DNA of 64,000 nucleotides, taken from the NCBI GenBank assembly GCA_964597045.1, contig CAZQWE010000006.1:51380-115379 (forward strand), in the 5' to 3' direction. This stretch comes from UBA9655 sp964597045 (GTDB lineage Bacteria > Pseudomonadota > Alphaproteobacteria > UBA9655). Under the pieces are notes generated by a model. It did not search any database, was not told where the DNA came from, and saw only the letters and a list, made by a program, of their open reading frames with translations. Shown piece by piece: positions 37,917 through 45,570 of this stretch. A program made the translations under genes and the position numbers. Numbering within the stretch: the stretch's first letter is position 1; every line of letters starts with the position of its first letter.

Positions 37917-37956
37917 TTCTCCCCGCCTCAAAACCAATATCAAGAAACGGGGAGAA
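37917..37956. terminator. Hairpin between convergent adhesin and 810-aa protein genes
   Basis: A 9-bp stem TTCTCCCCG / CGGGGAGAA with a 22-nt loop lies between the two stops. There is no clear T run, so its action as an intrinsic terminator is uncertain, but its placement suits both genes. Confidence 0.45.
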
Positions 37957-37968
37957 ACAATGAGTCTA

Positions 37969-40401
37969 TTACTTTACATCATATTGAGTAACACCATAAA
38001 CAGCTAGATTAGCTTGTTGGTAATCAGGCGCCGTTTTTAGGAGTTCAATTTGATCGTTTGTATTGTTTACATTCCAGTCTGTTGCAGCTTTATTGGCTAT
38101 AGTTGTCGTAGAAGTTTCAAAATTTTCATCTTGAATGGCTAATGCCGTTAGATTTAGCTTCCATTTAGGAACCCAATGATTCCATTTACGAGGATTTTGA
38201 CTATAAGGTACATTATAGGTAATAGCATTGTTGCTAATGAGATAGGTATCTGTAAATGATTCCTTTTGATTTGTGTACCTTTCCCCAAACATCTGTGTCA
38301 ACTTACCTTCAAGAATAATAACAAAGTTCTTGAATTGTTCTCCATGACCTTCATTAAAGTTCTCTACATCTAGATTCAACTTACGACGTATATATTGAGC
38401 TTGTGGAGCATTTTCCCGAGACGTAACGGCACTTTTTTTCTTATAATAGCAATTATACCAAATGCCCGCCCCAATACCAACGATTGCCAAGAAGGCCCCC
38501 ACACCACCAATAACGGCTCCTATGAGGTTAAATGTATTATCGGTTGGAGGAGTCGCTGTAAAAGGCATTGTCATTGTAGATCGTGTTGTCGCACAAACTT
38601 GAGGATCACAGACTTGAAATTCAGCACTCGGCTGTAAATTATTACCTGCATGAGTAAATTGGCATTGACCGGCTTGCATTTGGCTCTTAGTACAATTTGC
38701 AGGTATGGATGGAGCTGAAGCTAAATTAAAGAAACCATTTCTTACATTAGAAAATTGTATAATTGTTTGATCGGGGCCAAATTCATTTATATTATTGATA
38801 TTGCAATTTGAATCACTTAAAATGACTGTCCCACCATTTGTCAGTTGACTTGTAGAGGGCAGTGAACAAGGTGGGTTTGTTGGCGGAAGATAATAATTAA
38901 AATTTGGAGTAGCTAGTCTATTACCGCTTACAAAAGTCACACCATCGGAAAACCCTATAACCATACTACTGGTCCAGTTTCTAATTGAAGCATCAATTGG
39001 TACAAACTGCATTGTTGCATCATATTGTTCAACAAGGGTATGATTACCAGTGGTATAATATCCATGATAAACATAAGTTCCTGCTGGGGGAGCAACATAC
39101 GTTAATGTAACGCCAGGTGGAGTTGGACCAAAAGTCGCAGTCGCCATCCATGCAGGTACTCCAAAACCTGAATTACCCACAATATCCCCCGTTGCACCTA
39201 CGAAACTTAGTGGTGGGGTTATGAGTGTAGGGACTCCTTGATTATAAAGGAAAGGTGTGTTCCTATTGGTAATCGTCATGGCCCTTTTGTTAAATGAGTG
39301 CTCATTTGAATTTTGTTTACACAATTCCTCCCAATGTGGTGGCGCACCCAATTGCCCACTTTCAATCAGTTGACACAGAGTTGGACCGCTATTCTCACTC
39401 TCTGATTCTTCAAATTGCCCCTTTGACATAACTTCATGACGCAATGGTGCTGTCACACCAAAAGCAGCAGCAACCGCCGGTGCATTAACCACAGCTAACC
39501 CTATCGCAATTTTTGCTGCCGTTGGGCTTGTAACTTTATCCACAATTGACGCTAAAAAAGCTGTGATCCCATTTTCGCTACTTGCATACTCTTTACAAAC
39601 ACTTGTAAGAGAGTGCTTCTGGATCGCATTTAGAACACGTTCTGGAAGTTTTTCCTCAACTTTTGGCAGAACTTTCCTGAGTTGATCCATAGCTTTCCAT
39701 AAAGGAGCCTTATCTTCAAGGGCGTCAAAAGCTTCCTTAACATAAGCATGGGTTTCCCTTGCCTCGCTTAGATTGTCTTTAATGAACGCTATTTCTGCTT
39801 GTGTATTATCCTGTTCTTGTGCAGTAAAATCTTTCAAATATTTCAAAGCTCTGCGAACTTCACTTTGCTGACTGGGAGCAAAAGTCGTTCCCAGTTGATC
39901 TTTCAATTCTTTCCTGAGGTACTGAACAAACCTGAGAGTATGTTTGTTAAGCTTCTCTGCTTTGAGATCCGCTCTCAAAGTATCAACATCCGATTGAGAC
40001 TCTTTGACAGCATAATCAATAACATGACGAATGAATCTTTGCTTCTGTTCTGTTGTTGGCTCGCTATTTAAACGTGGATTACACTTGGCGATTTTCTTTT
40101 GCTTTGGTATCTCAGTTGACTTGACTTCTGCTACATACCTAAACAAGGTCTTGATCTTATTGGTAAAGTTGACTTGACCAGGAGTTATTGGCGTAATTTT
40201 AAAGGGTTCTTGTTTCGGTTGGCGAGCTCTTGGATTGGTCTTACGAACCTCTTGCTCTTCGCCATCCTTATTCGGATTAGCACTCGCCGACGTAATCGGC
40301 AAAATGAACGCATTAACGTAGGCAAAAACGGTGACAGCCGCAACAATAGGACGCACTTTTTTAAAGGCATTGACTAGGTTTTCGATGGTTAGGGATTGCA
40401 T
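37969..40401 (-). CDS. Large membrane/surface protein of unknown function
   Basis: An 810-residue protein I do not recognise. A long signal-like N-terminus (FKKVRPIVAAVTVFAYVNAF, cleavage near SASA-NP) is followed by a basic linker and a helical, probably coiled-coil region (about 110-280). A short hydrophobic stretch follows (AKIAIGLAVVNAPAVAAAFG), then a beta-rich middle (about 330-630) full of Pro, Thr, Asn and several cysteines. A clear membrane span (AVIGGVGAFLAIVGIGAGIW) is followed by Lys residues and a 150-residue C-terminal domain. It converges on the adhesin gene, so a shared surface role is a guess. Confidence 0.65.
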   Translation of the reverse strand: MQSLTIENLVNAFKKVRPIVAAVTVFAYVNAFILPITSASANPNKDGEEQEVRKTNPRARQPKQEPFKITPITPGQVNFTNKIKTLFRYVAEVKSTEIPKQKKIAKCNPRLNSEPTTEQKQRFIRHVIDYAVKESQSDVDTLRADLKAEKLNKHTLRFVQYLRKELKDQLGTTFAPSQQSEVRRALKYLKDFTAQEQDNTQAEIAFIKDNLSEARETHAYVKEAFDALEDKAPLWKAMDQLRKVLPKVEEKLPERVLNAIQKHSLTSVCKEYASSENGITAFLASIVDKVTSPTAAKIAIGLAVVNAPAVAAAFGVTAPLRHEVMSKGQFEESESENSGPTLCQLIESGQLGAPPHWEELCKQNSNEHSFNKRAMTITNRNTPFLYNQGVPTLITPPLSFVGATGDIVGNSGFGVPAWMATATFGPTPPGVTLTYVAPPAGTYVYHGYYTTGNHTLVEQYDATMQFVPIDASIRNWTSSMVIGFSDGVTFVSGNRLATPNFNYYLPPTNPPCSLPSTSQLTNGGTVILSDSNCNINNINEFGPDQTIIQFSNVRNGFFNLASAPSIPANCTKSQMQAGQCQFTHAGNNLQPSAEFQVCDPQVCATTRSTMTMPFTATPPTDNTFNLIGAVIGGVGAFLAIVGIGAGIWYNCYYKKKSAVTSRENAPQAQYIRRKLNLDVENFNEGHGEQFKNFVIILEGKLTQMFGERYTNQKESFTDTYLISNNAITYNVPYSQNPRKWNHWVPKWKLNLTALAIQDENFETSTTTIANKAATDWNVNNTNDQIELLKTAPDYQQANLAVYGVTQYDVK

Positions 40402-40731
40402 AAATTTACTCCAAAAAATTCAATATTATGAACACTTTAGAATAAATTATTTCTCTCTGTCACGAGGAAATTTATATACTCTTGATTTATTTAAATTCTT
40501 TTTTTGTGTTCTTATTTTTTAAAATTTTGGACAGTAAAAGAGATTCCCGATTTTCCTTGGATTTCATGGAGCCACGATCAACGAAAATTTCTTTTTGCGT
40601 TTGCATGGGAATTTTTTTGTTCCCTGAATTGCTAAACTGCATTACAGTTTAGGAATTAATCATTCATAATATGAGGGAATTATGAGAATTAAGAACGTGT
40701 GCTTTCAAAGCACAAGGACTTGGAGTTATAG
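40402..40731. other. 330-bp intergenic region with two small inverted repeats
   Basis: No coding sequence seen. It must hold the promoter of the minus-strand 810-aa gene. Two perfect inverted repeats are present: CTAAACTG-catta-CAGTTTAG at 40632-40652 and GTGCTTT-c-AAAGCAC at 40699-40713. The second is 18 bp beyond the stop of the LysR gene and may help end its transcript, although there is no T run. Confidence 0.5.
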
Positions 40732-41682
40732 TTAAACATTGAGATTTTTTATGAGCTCACTTTTAAGAAACTCTTTTAAATCTTGAATTTGCTTATCCTT
40801 TCTAAGATAATTAGGAATCAGTATATATTCATCAATCTTCTCGGACTTAACTTCAGGCAAAATATTCATTAATTCTGAGTTTCTGATTATTTCCATTTCA
40901 TTATATCCCCCTATGATCCCCATGCCTTTTTTAGCAGCTTTGACTAAACTCTCTAAGGAATTAGAAGTCAACACAGGTTCATGTTCACTCCCATCAGGCA
41001 GCCCCAACCTTAGAATCCAGTTGATATCTGAATAAGGATGCTCCTTTGGATGAGCATGAGAAATGAGATGATGGTTTCTCAAATCTTCAACTGTTTTTGG
41101 TTCGCCGTAGTTTTCTAGATACTCATTACTTGCAAAAAGCTTTTTTTCTAATGAAAATAAAACCTCTTGCTGAACCCCTTTTGCCTGAGAATCAAAGGGT
41201 CTAATAGCGATATCAACATCATTTAATACAAGATCTATATGATGATCCTCACCAGTTAATTCAAAGACTAAATCAGGATTTTGTTTATGATATTCATAGA
41301 CAAGCTCATCCAAAATGTAAGCTATAATAGCATGAGTCGTTGCAATCCTAATCTTCCGCTTTTTTCCCTTTAAACTTTTCGTATAGAGTTCGTGGGTAAA
41401 CTCCTTGAACCCGAAGAAAGTCTGTTCCACAACTCTAAACAATTCCTCGCCTTTGCGGGTGAGAGTCACGCCATATGAGTGTCTCATAAACAAGGGGCAA
41501 CCCAGTTGATGCTCAAGGGAAATGATCTGCCGACTCAAAGCGGATTGGGCAATGTTCAAGTACCTCGCCGCATTCGCAAAACTCCCAAACTTGGCCACGT
41601 AATAAAACGTCTTGGTCTTTTCCCAATCAAAGTGCCGAATGCGCGGCAATAAATCTTCCATCAATTTTAAATCTTCGCTCAT
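40732..41682 (-). CDS. LysR-family transcriptional regulator
   Basis: LysR-type regulator (316 aa). The N-terminal winged helix-turn-helix is clear (FYYVAKFGSFANAARYLNIAQSALSRQIISLEHQLG, described by its AARxLxxxQSALSRQI core), followed by a periplasmic-binding-protein-like effector domain. GGGAGATAGGG lies before the ATG. Its target is unknown; the adjacent POT transporter, 155 bp upstream in the same direction, is a possible candidate, but LysR genes more often sit divergent from their targets. Confidence 0.93.
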   Translation of the reverse strand: MSEDLKLMEDLLPRIRHFDWEKTKTFYYVAKFGSFANAARYLNIAQSALSRQIISLEHQLGCPLFMRHSYGVTLTRKGEELFRVVEQTFFGFKEFTHELYTKSLKGKKRKIRIATTHAIIAYILDELVYEYHKQNPDLVFELTGEDHHIDLVLNDVDIAIRPFDSQAKGVQQEVLFSLEKKLFASNEYLENYGEPKTVEDLRNHHLISHAHPKEHPYSDINWILRLGLPDGSEHEPVLTSNSLESLVKAAKKGMGIIGGYNEMEIIRNSELMNILPEVKSEKIDEYILIPNYLRKDKQIQDLKEFLKSELIKNLNV

Positions 41683-41701
41683 CCCTATCTCCCATACTCA
41701 A

Positions 41702-41731
41702 GCGTCATCCTCGCGAAAGCGAGGATGACGC
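41702..41731. repeat. Intergenic repeat element, copy D (hairpin)
   Basis: A perfect 13-bp stem (GCGTCATCCTCGC and its complement) closed by a GAAA loop. It lies between the LysR and POT genes. Against copy C2, two stem base pairs differ but pairing is kept. Confidence 0.85.
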
Positions 41732-41836
41732 CACCGAGGTATGATTCCGCAGTTACCTCAAAATATATAAAATTTTATATTTTTTATTGATTATTATGAA
41801 TTGAATATAAATAATATTTTTATTTATTCAATACAT

Positions 41837-43201
41837 TTATTCGAAACCCCTCATTGCCTCTCTGGCATAGCCTTTCTTTTTCATTCCAAAATATAAAAAA
41901 ACGAGCCCCACAATCACGCAAGGAATGAGACCTGTGCTCAAGAAAAACTCGGAATAATGGGGGAGTGAACTTCCTTCACTCACTGAGAAAACTGCAAGGT
42001 TCCCTCCCATATAGTGTCCATAAGCAATAGCCATCATCCAAAAGCTCATCATTACACCTTGCAGGTGTTTGGGGGACAGTTTCGAAACACTCGCAAACCC
42101 AACAGGGACAACGAGCAATTCGCCACAGGCTTGAACAAGGATAGAACTGAGTACCCATAGGCCGGGTACCTTCTCAGCGCTAAACATGCAAGCCAGTCCC
42201 AGAATAAAAAAACTGAGTCCTGTCAATAAAAATCCCACCATCATTTTCGCGAGCCCCTCTCCTTTGACATACAGAATTAAAAGAGGACTCAGCATCACGA
42301 CAAACACAGGCTCTATGGATAAGTAAGCAGAGGCTGGGATCTCAAATCCTAAGATGCTCCGGTCCACAACCTTGTTAATAAAGAGGAGGATCGAGCTTCC
42401 CGCTTGCTCAAAAAGCGCACAGAACAAAGAGAAAAAGATGATATAGAGGATAACCTTTAAAAGGTTTTTCTTATCCTGAATCGGAGATTTATAATAGATA
42501 CTCCCAAGATAGAGAAAACTCCCCACGGCTATCAAACCCATCATATGGGTTTGATATTTGATCAAGAAACATAAGAGACCAATAAGGATGGGGAAACACA
42601 CAAAAATAATGAGGTTACCTTCTCTTCTCGCAATGTCGGTTCTCTCCTTCCACCCCCATACGAGTGACATCACGCCGATCAATATTACAAACAGATATAG
42701 ACTAAAGATCTGAGCGCCCATCATATAAAGATACCCACTGAGCACGGGTCCTGCAAATGAGCCTATATTCATGGCAATATAAAGCGTTGAGTAAGCCCTA
42801 TCCTTTTCCGGATCCTGAGGATCTTTGTATAACTTTCCAACAGCCGCGGAAAGGTTGGGCTTATATAAACCACATCCTAAACTTATCAAGGCAAGAGAAA
42901 GCATACAGAACTCAAAGGATTTCAGCCCAAGGAGGGCGAGCCCACCCAGAAAAAGAAAAGTTCCCATAATGATCGAATTTTTTGTACCTAGGAATCTATC
43001 CGCAAGCCAGCCTCCTACTATTGACAAACCATAAGAAAGGGTCATAAGCGTAGCAAAAAGGCCAATGGCTGCCTTTTCATTCAAATCATACTCAGCCAGC
43101 GCATACAAAACAAAGATGGACTTCAGTCCATAAAAACTAAAGTTCAAACAAACTTCTGTACAAAAGAGTGCCGTAAATCCAGACGGATAATTTTTAAACA
43201 T
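41837..43201 (-). CDS. POT-family proton-dependent peptide transporter
   Basis: Major-facilitator protein (454 aa, about 12 spans) of the peptide/oligopeptide (POT/PTR2) family. The N-terminal helix (FTALFCTEVCLNFSFYGLKSI, an ExxxRxxxYG-type region in which the usual residues are partly changed) and GGWLADRFLGTKNSI match the family. It would import di- or tripeptides with protons, fitting a bacterium that uses host amino acids. The degenerate E-x-x-E-R helix-1 motif means substrate coupling may differ. Confidence 0.88.
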   Translation of the reverse strand: MFKNYPSGFTALFCTEVCLNFSFYGLKSIFVLYALAEYDLNEKAAIGLFATLMTLSYGLSIVGGWLADRFLGTKNSIIMGTFLFLGGLALLGLKSFEFCMLSLALISLGCGLYKPNLSAAVGKLYKDPQDPEKDRAYSTLYIAMNIGSFAGPVLSGYLYMMGAQIFSLYLFVILIGVMSLVWGWKERTDIARREGNLIIFVCFPILIGLLCFLIKYQTHMMGLIAVGSFLYLGSIYYKSPIQDKKNLLKVILYIIFFSLFCALFEQAGSSILLFINKVVDRSILGFEIPASAYLSIEPVFVVMLSPLLILYVKGEGLAKMMVGFLLTGLSFFILGLACMFSAEKVPGLWVLSSILVQACGELLVVPVGFASVSKLSPKHLQGVMMSFWMMAIAYGHYMGGNLAVFSVSEGSSLPHYSEFFLSTGLIPCVIVGLVFLYFGMKKKGYAREAMRGFE

Positions 43202-43237
43202 GTTTTACCTCTTTTAACCACAACCTAACACCCACTG

Positions 43238-43358
43238 GCGTCATCCTCGCGAATGCGGGGATCCAGGGAAAACAACTCATTCCGAAGGAATGTAGAAATC
43301 TTTCCATCGCTTCGCGATGAGTCTTTTCCCTGGATCCCCGCATTCGCGAGGATGACGC
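43238..43358. repeat. Intergenic inverted-repeat element, copy B (complete)
   Basis: A 121-bp element with perfect 35-bp inverted arms (43238-43272 and 43324-43358; arm begins GCGTCATCCTCGCGAATGCG). Between the arms are two short hairpins, CATTCC-gaa-GGAATG and CATCGC-ttc-GCGATG, so the whole could fold as a cloverleaf. Small remnants of the same sequence follow to about 43397. Confidence 0.9.
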
Positions 43359-43439
43359 TTGGGGGTTGAAGATGACACCAGTGGGCTCGCGATGACGACC
43401 CTTCTTGAGTTCCCTATTAAAATGTTGTAATTGTTTATT

Positions 43440-44537
43440 ATGGTATACATTCCCCACGAAAGCCTCTCCTTAAAATGGGTGGATCAAGATAACTTAACTC
43501 TTTCCTTGCCTTGGGTTTCAATGGAAATTGAAGTTCAAGAGAGCGACAAAATTTGGATAAATGATGCCATTAACCATCTCAAGACAACCGTTTCAAATCA
43601 AAACGTTCAAAAGTTTATTCAAGAGCTCAAAGACTACCCTATTTATTACTGGGAACCTCGCCCCATAAGTGATTTCTCCCTCAAAGATCTTCAGCCTTGT
43701 CCTAATATTTTGGTCGATACGACAACACCCCAGTCTCTTATATCATCATTTAATTGTAATATACCTAGAGATCTTTTACATGAATTACAACCATCTTGGA
43801 CTTGGGACTGGAATAAAATATTGAACAAAGCAAGAATTCCAGGAACAGACACATACGATCCTGTCGCACTTGTTTCCTATCTTATTTGTTATCGACTTGA
43901 ATGGGAAAGCACACGGTGGTCAGGTCAAAATGGCTTTGGACTTTTCTTAGAAAACCTCCTGCTGACGGATGAAGAACAGTTTTTTAAAGCGATTGGCTGG
44001 ATTACAAAGCAGTCTCTTACGATTACAACTGATTCAACTGGGTCCATGCTTCCTGCCTTTACCCACTTCGAAAAAGGAAAAGACGCTCTCCAGCACTTTA
44101 TTCATGATGAGGTGGGTCACTATAAATTTATGCTGCAAGTTTTTGAGGATCTCGGCCTAAGCAAGGATGACTTTCCTGTAGGATCTGCCACACAGTGGAT
44201 GCTAGACGCCCATAAAAGAGTTGCAGAGATCTCTCCCCTTGCCTTCTCAGCCATGATAAATCTTTTTGAGGCAGCGTATTATGAAGGGGAAGACCCACTC
44301 TCACGGGTTGTGAAAATGTCCTCCAAACCCCAGGCTGCTCAAGGGTATGAGCTCCATTATAAAATTAATCAAGAACATCGCCATTGTGATATGCCGATAA
44401 GGCTTGCAAAGCACCTTGGCCCGCAAAGCCATGCTCACGCAAGCCTGACGTTAGGACTCTTTGAATTAACATTAGGATTTCTTGATTCTATGGAAATGAA
44501 ATACTGTAAAGAACATTCTCCTACTACCCATCGTTAA
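43440..44537 (+). CDS. Putative haem-oxygenase-like diiron (HDO/iron-containing redox enzyme) protein
   Basis: A 365-residue helical protein. The C-terminal half has features of haem-oxygenase-like diiron enzymes: an acidic-histidine helix (HFIHDEVGHYKFMLQVFEDLG), a helix with acidic residues (NLFEAAYYEGEDPL), and a third helix whose histidines are spaced H-x3-N-x2-H (HYKINQEH), where CADD-like proteins have H-x3-D-x2-H. The N-terminal 130 residues are unassigned. The start may be ATG 43440; no clear RBS. Its 3' end overlaps the opposing RES toxin by 14 bp. Function is not known; identification is tentative. Confidence 0.55.
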   Translation: MVYIPHESLSLKWVDQDNLTLSLPWVSMEIEVQESDKIWINDAINHLKTTVSNQNVQKFIQELKDYPIYYWEPRPISDFSLKDLQPCPNILVDTTTPQSLISSFNCNIPRDLLHELQPSWTWDWNKILNKARIPGTDTYDPVALVSYLICYRLEWESTRWSGQNGFGLFLENLLLTDEEQFFKAIGWITKQSLTITTDSTGSMLPAFTHFEKGKDALQHFIHDEVGHYKFMLQVFEDLGLSKDDFPVGSATQWMLDAHKRVAEISPLAFSAMINLFEAAYYEGEDPLSRVVKMSSKPQAAQGYELHYKINQEHRHCDMPIRLAKHLGPQSHAHASLTLGLFELTLGFLDSMEMKYCKEHSPTTHR

Positions 44538-45006
44538 ACATAAGAGGGTTCCATACAATTTCACGAGGAACTGAAACGCTTATGACCTGAAAATCTGGAT
44601 GATCAGGGTTAAAGACGACAGTCCTTTCTTCAGGATAAACAAGGGCGGGAACAACAAGGATGGCCGTTCGCTTCTCCTTCAACCATCTATCCCCATACTT
44701 TCGACTCACATGATAATCCACAGCATTCCAACCTGGAAGCTCTTCACCTTTAAGCTCTTCAATCAAAATTCCTTTAGGGACTTGAATGGTGATGGATTGA
44801 TGGGTTTGTGGAATATCCCCCACTCGCCCTCCAAGGGCTAACTTTTCCAGAAGTGCTCCTTGATAAGACATCACCCCATAGATCGCTTTTCTTCCGGGAG
44901 AGTTCCATCTGGCTCCATGAAGAGCAGCGCCCGTCCCATCAAAAAGAGGACTTCTTTTATCCGCAATACGAAAGGCCGTAATGGGACCTTTAAAGAGGCA
45001 AGCCAT
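44524..45006 (-). CDS. RES-domain toxin
   Basis: RES-family toxin (160 aa), a group that degrades NAD. Expected conserved residues are found: arginine in FRIADKR, the GARWNSPG motif, tyrosine in AIYGV, and glutamate in LLEKLA. I chose ATG 45006 with GGGGAAT upstream; it overlaps the antitoxin by 17 bp (the frame is open to 45069 inside the antitoxin). Antitoxin-first order and overlap are usual for RES/Xre pairs. Confidence 0.88.
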   Translation of the reverse strand: MACLFKGPITAFRIADKRSPLFDGTGAALHGARWNSPGRKAIYGVMSYQGALLEKLALGGRVGDIPQTHQSITIQVPKGILIEELKGEELPGWNAVDYHVSRKYGDRWLKEKRTAILVVPALVYPEERTVVFNPDHPDFQVISVSVPREIVWNPLMFNDG

Positions 45007-45421
45007 AAAATATTCCCCAAAGATGTTCCTCCACATGCCTCGCCCCAAGTTCGGAGAAAGCCACCTCAATGGGTGGTCTATTCTTAAATAAGGGGTGCGG
45101 CGTTGTTAAAAATTCTTTTGCTTGTTTCGGATTATCCCAAACATGTATAGCTGTGGCAATAACCCTTGCAAGTCTTTCTGTTCGTTCACTTTCTTTAAGA
45201 CTTAAGTGACTCCGTCTTCTTTTATAACTTCCTTCAGGAACAACCTGATAGATAAACTGTGTTCTAGTTTGAGCTGTTGCTACAAAATCTGCAACATTTT
45301 TAAGAGCAGACTTCGGCAGGCCTTCTTCAACAACCTTTTCTAATTCAAACAGAGAGTGCACAGGCCCCTTTAAAACCTTCTCACCCCCTAAGACTTCAGC
45401 TATTTTTGTTGGCGCTATCAT
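44990..45421 (-). CDS. Xre/MbcA/ParS-type antitoxin
   Basis: Antitoxin of the RES-Xre family (143 aa). The C-terminal toxin-binding domain is clear: AIHVWDNPKQAKEFLTTPHP, then the PPIEVAFSELGARHVEEHLW segment ending in YGLPL. The N-terminal half is a divergent helix-turn-helix (residues about 10-90). Start at ATG 45421, preceded by GGAGGTAACC. It overlaps the toxin gene and very likely represses its own promoter. Confidence 0.87.
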   Translation of the reverse strand: MIAPTKIAEVLGGEKVLKGPVHSLFELEKVVEEGLPKSALKNVADFVATAQTRTQFIYQVVPEGSYKRRRSHLSLKESERTERLARVIATAIHVWDNPKQAKEFLTTPHPLFKNRPPIEVAFSELGARHVEEHLWGIFYGLPL

Positions 45422-45570
45422 GGTTACCTCCATCATTTGAGATAAATTCTTGGTATCATATGATACTTCTTATGACAAGTAATTTTTAACACTTTTTTTA
45501 CTATCTCTTTTTTTTTGATTTCATTTATGATGGAGCTTAGCGGAAAAGCCAACTTCCAGGGAGTCTCTCT

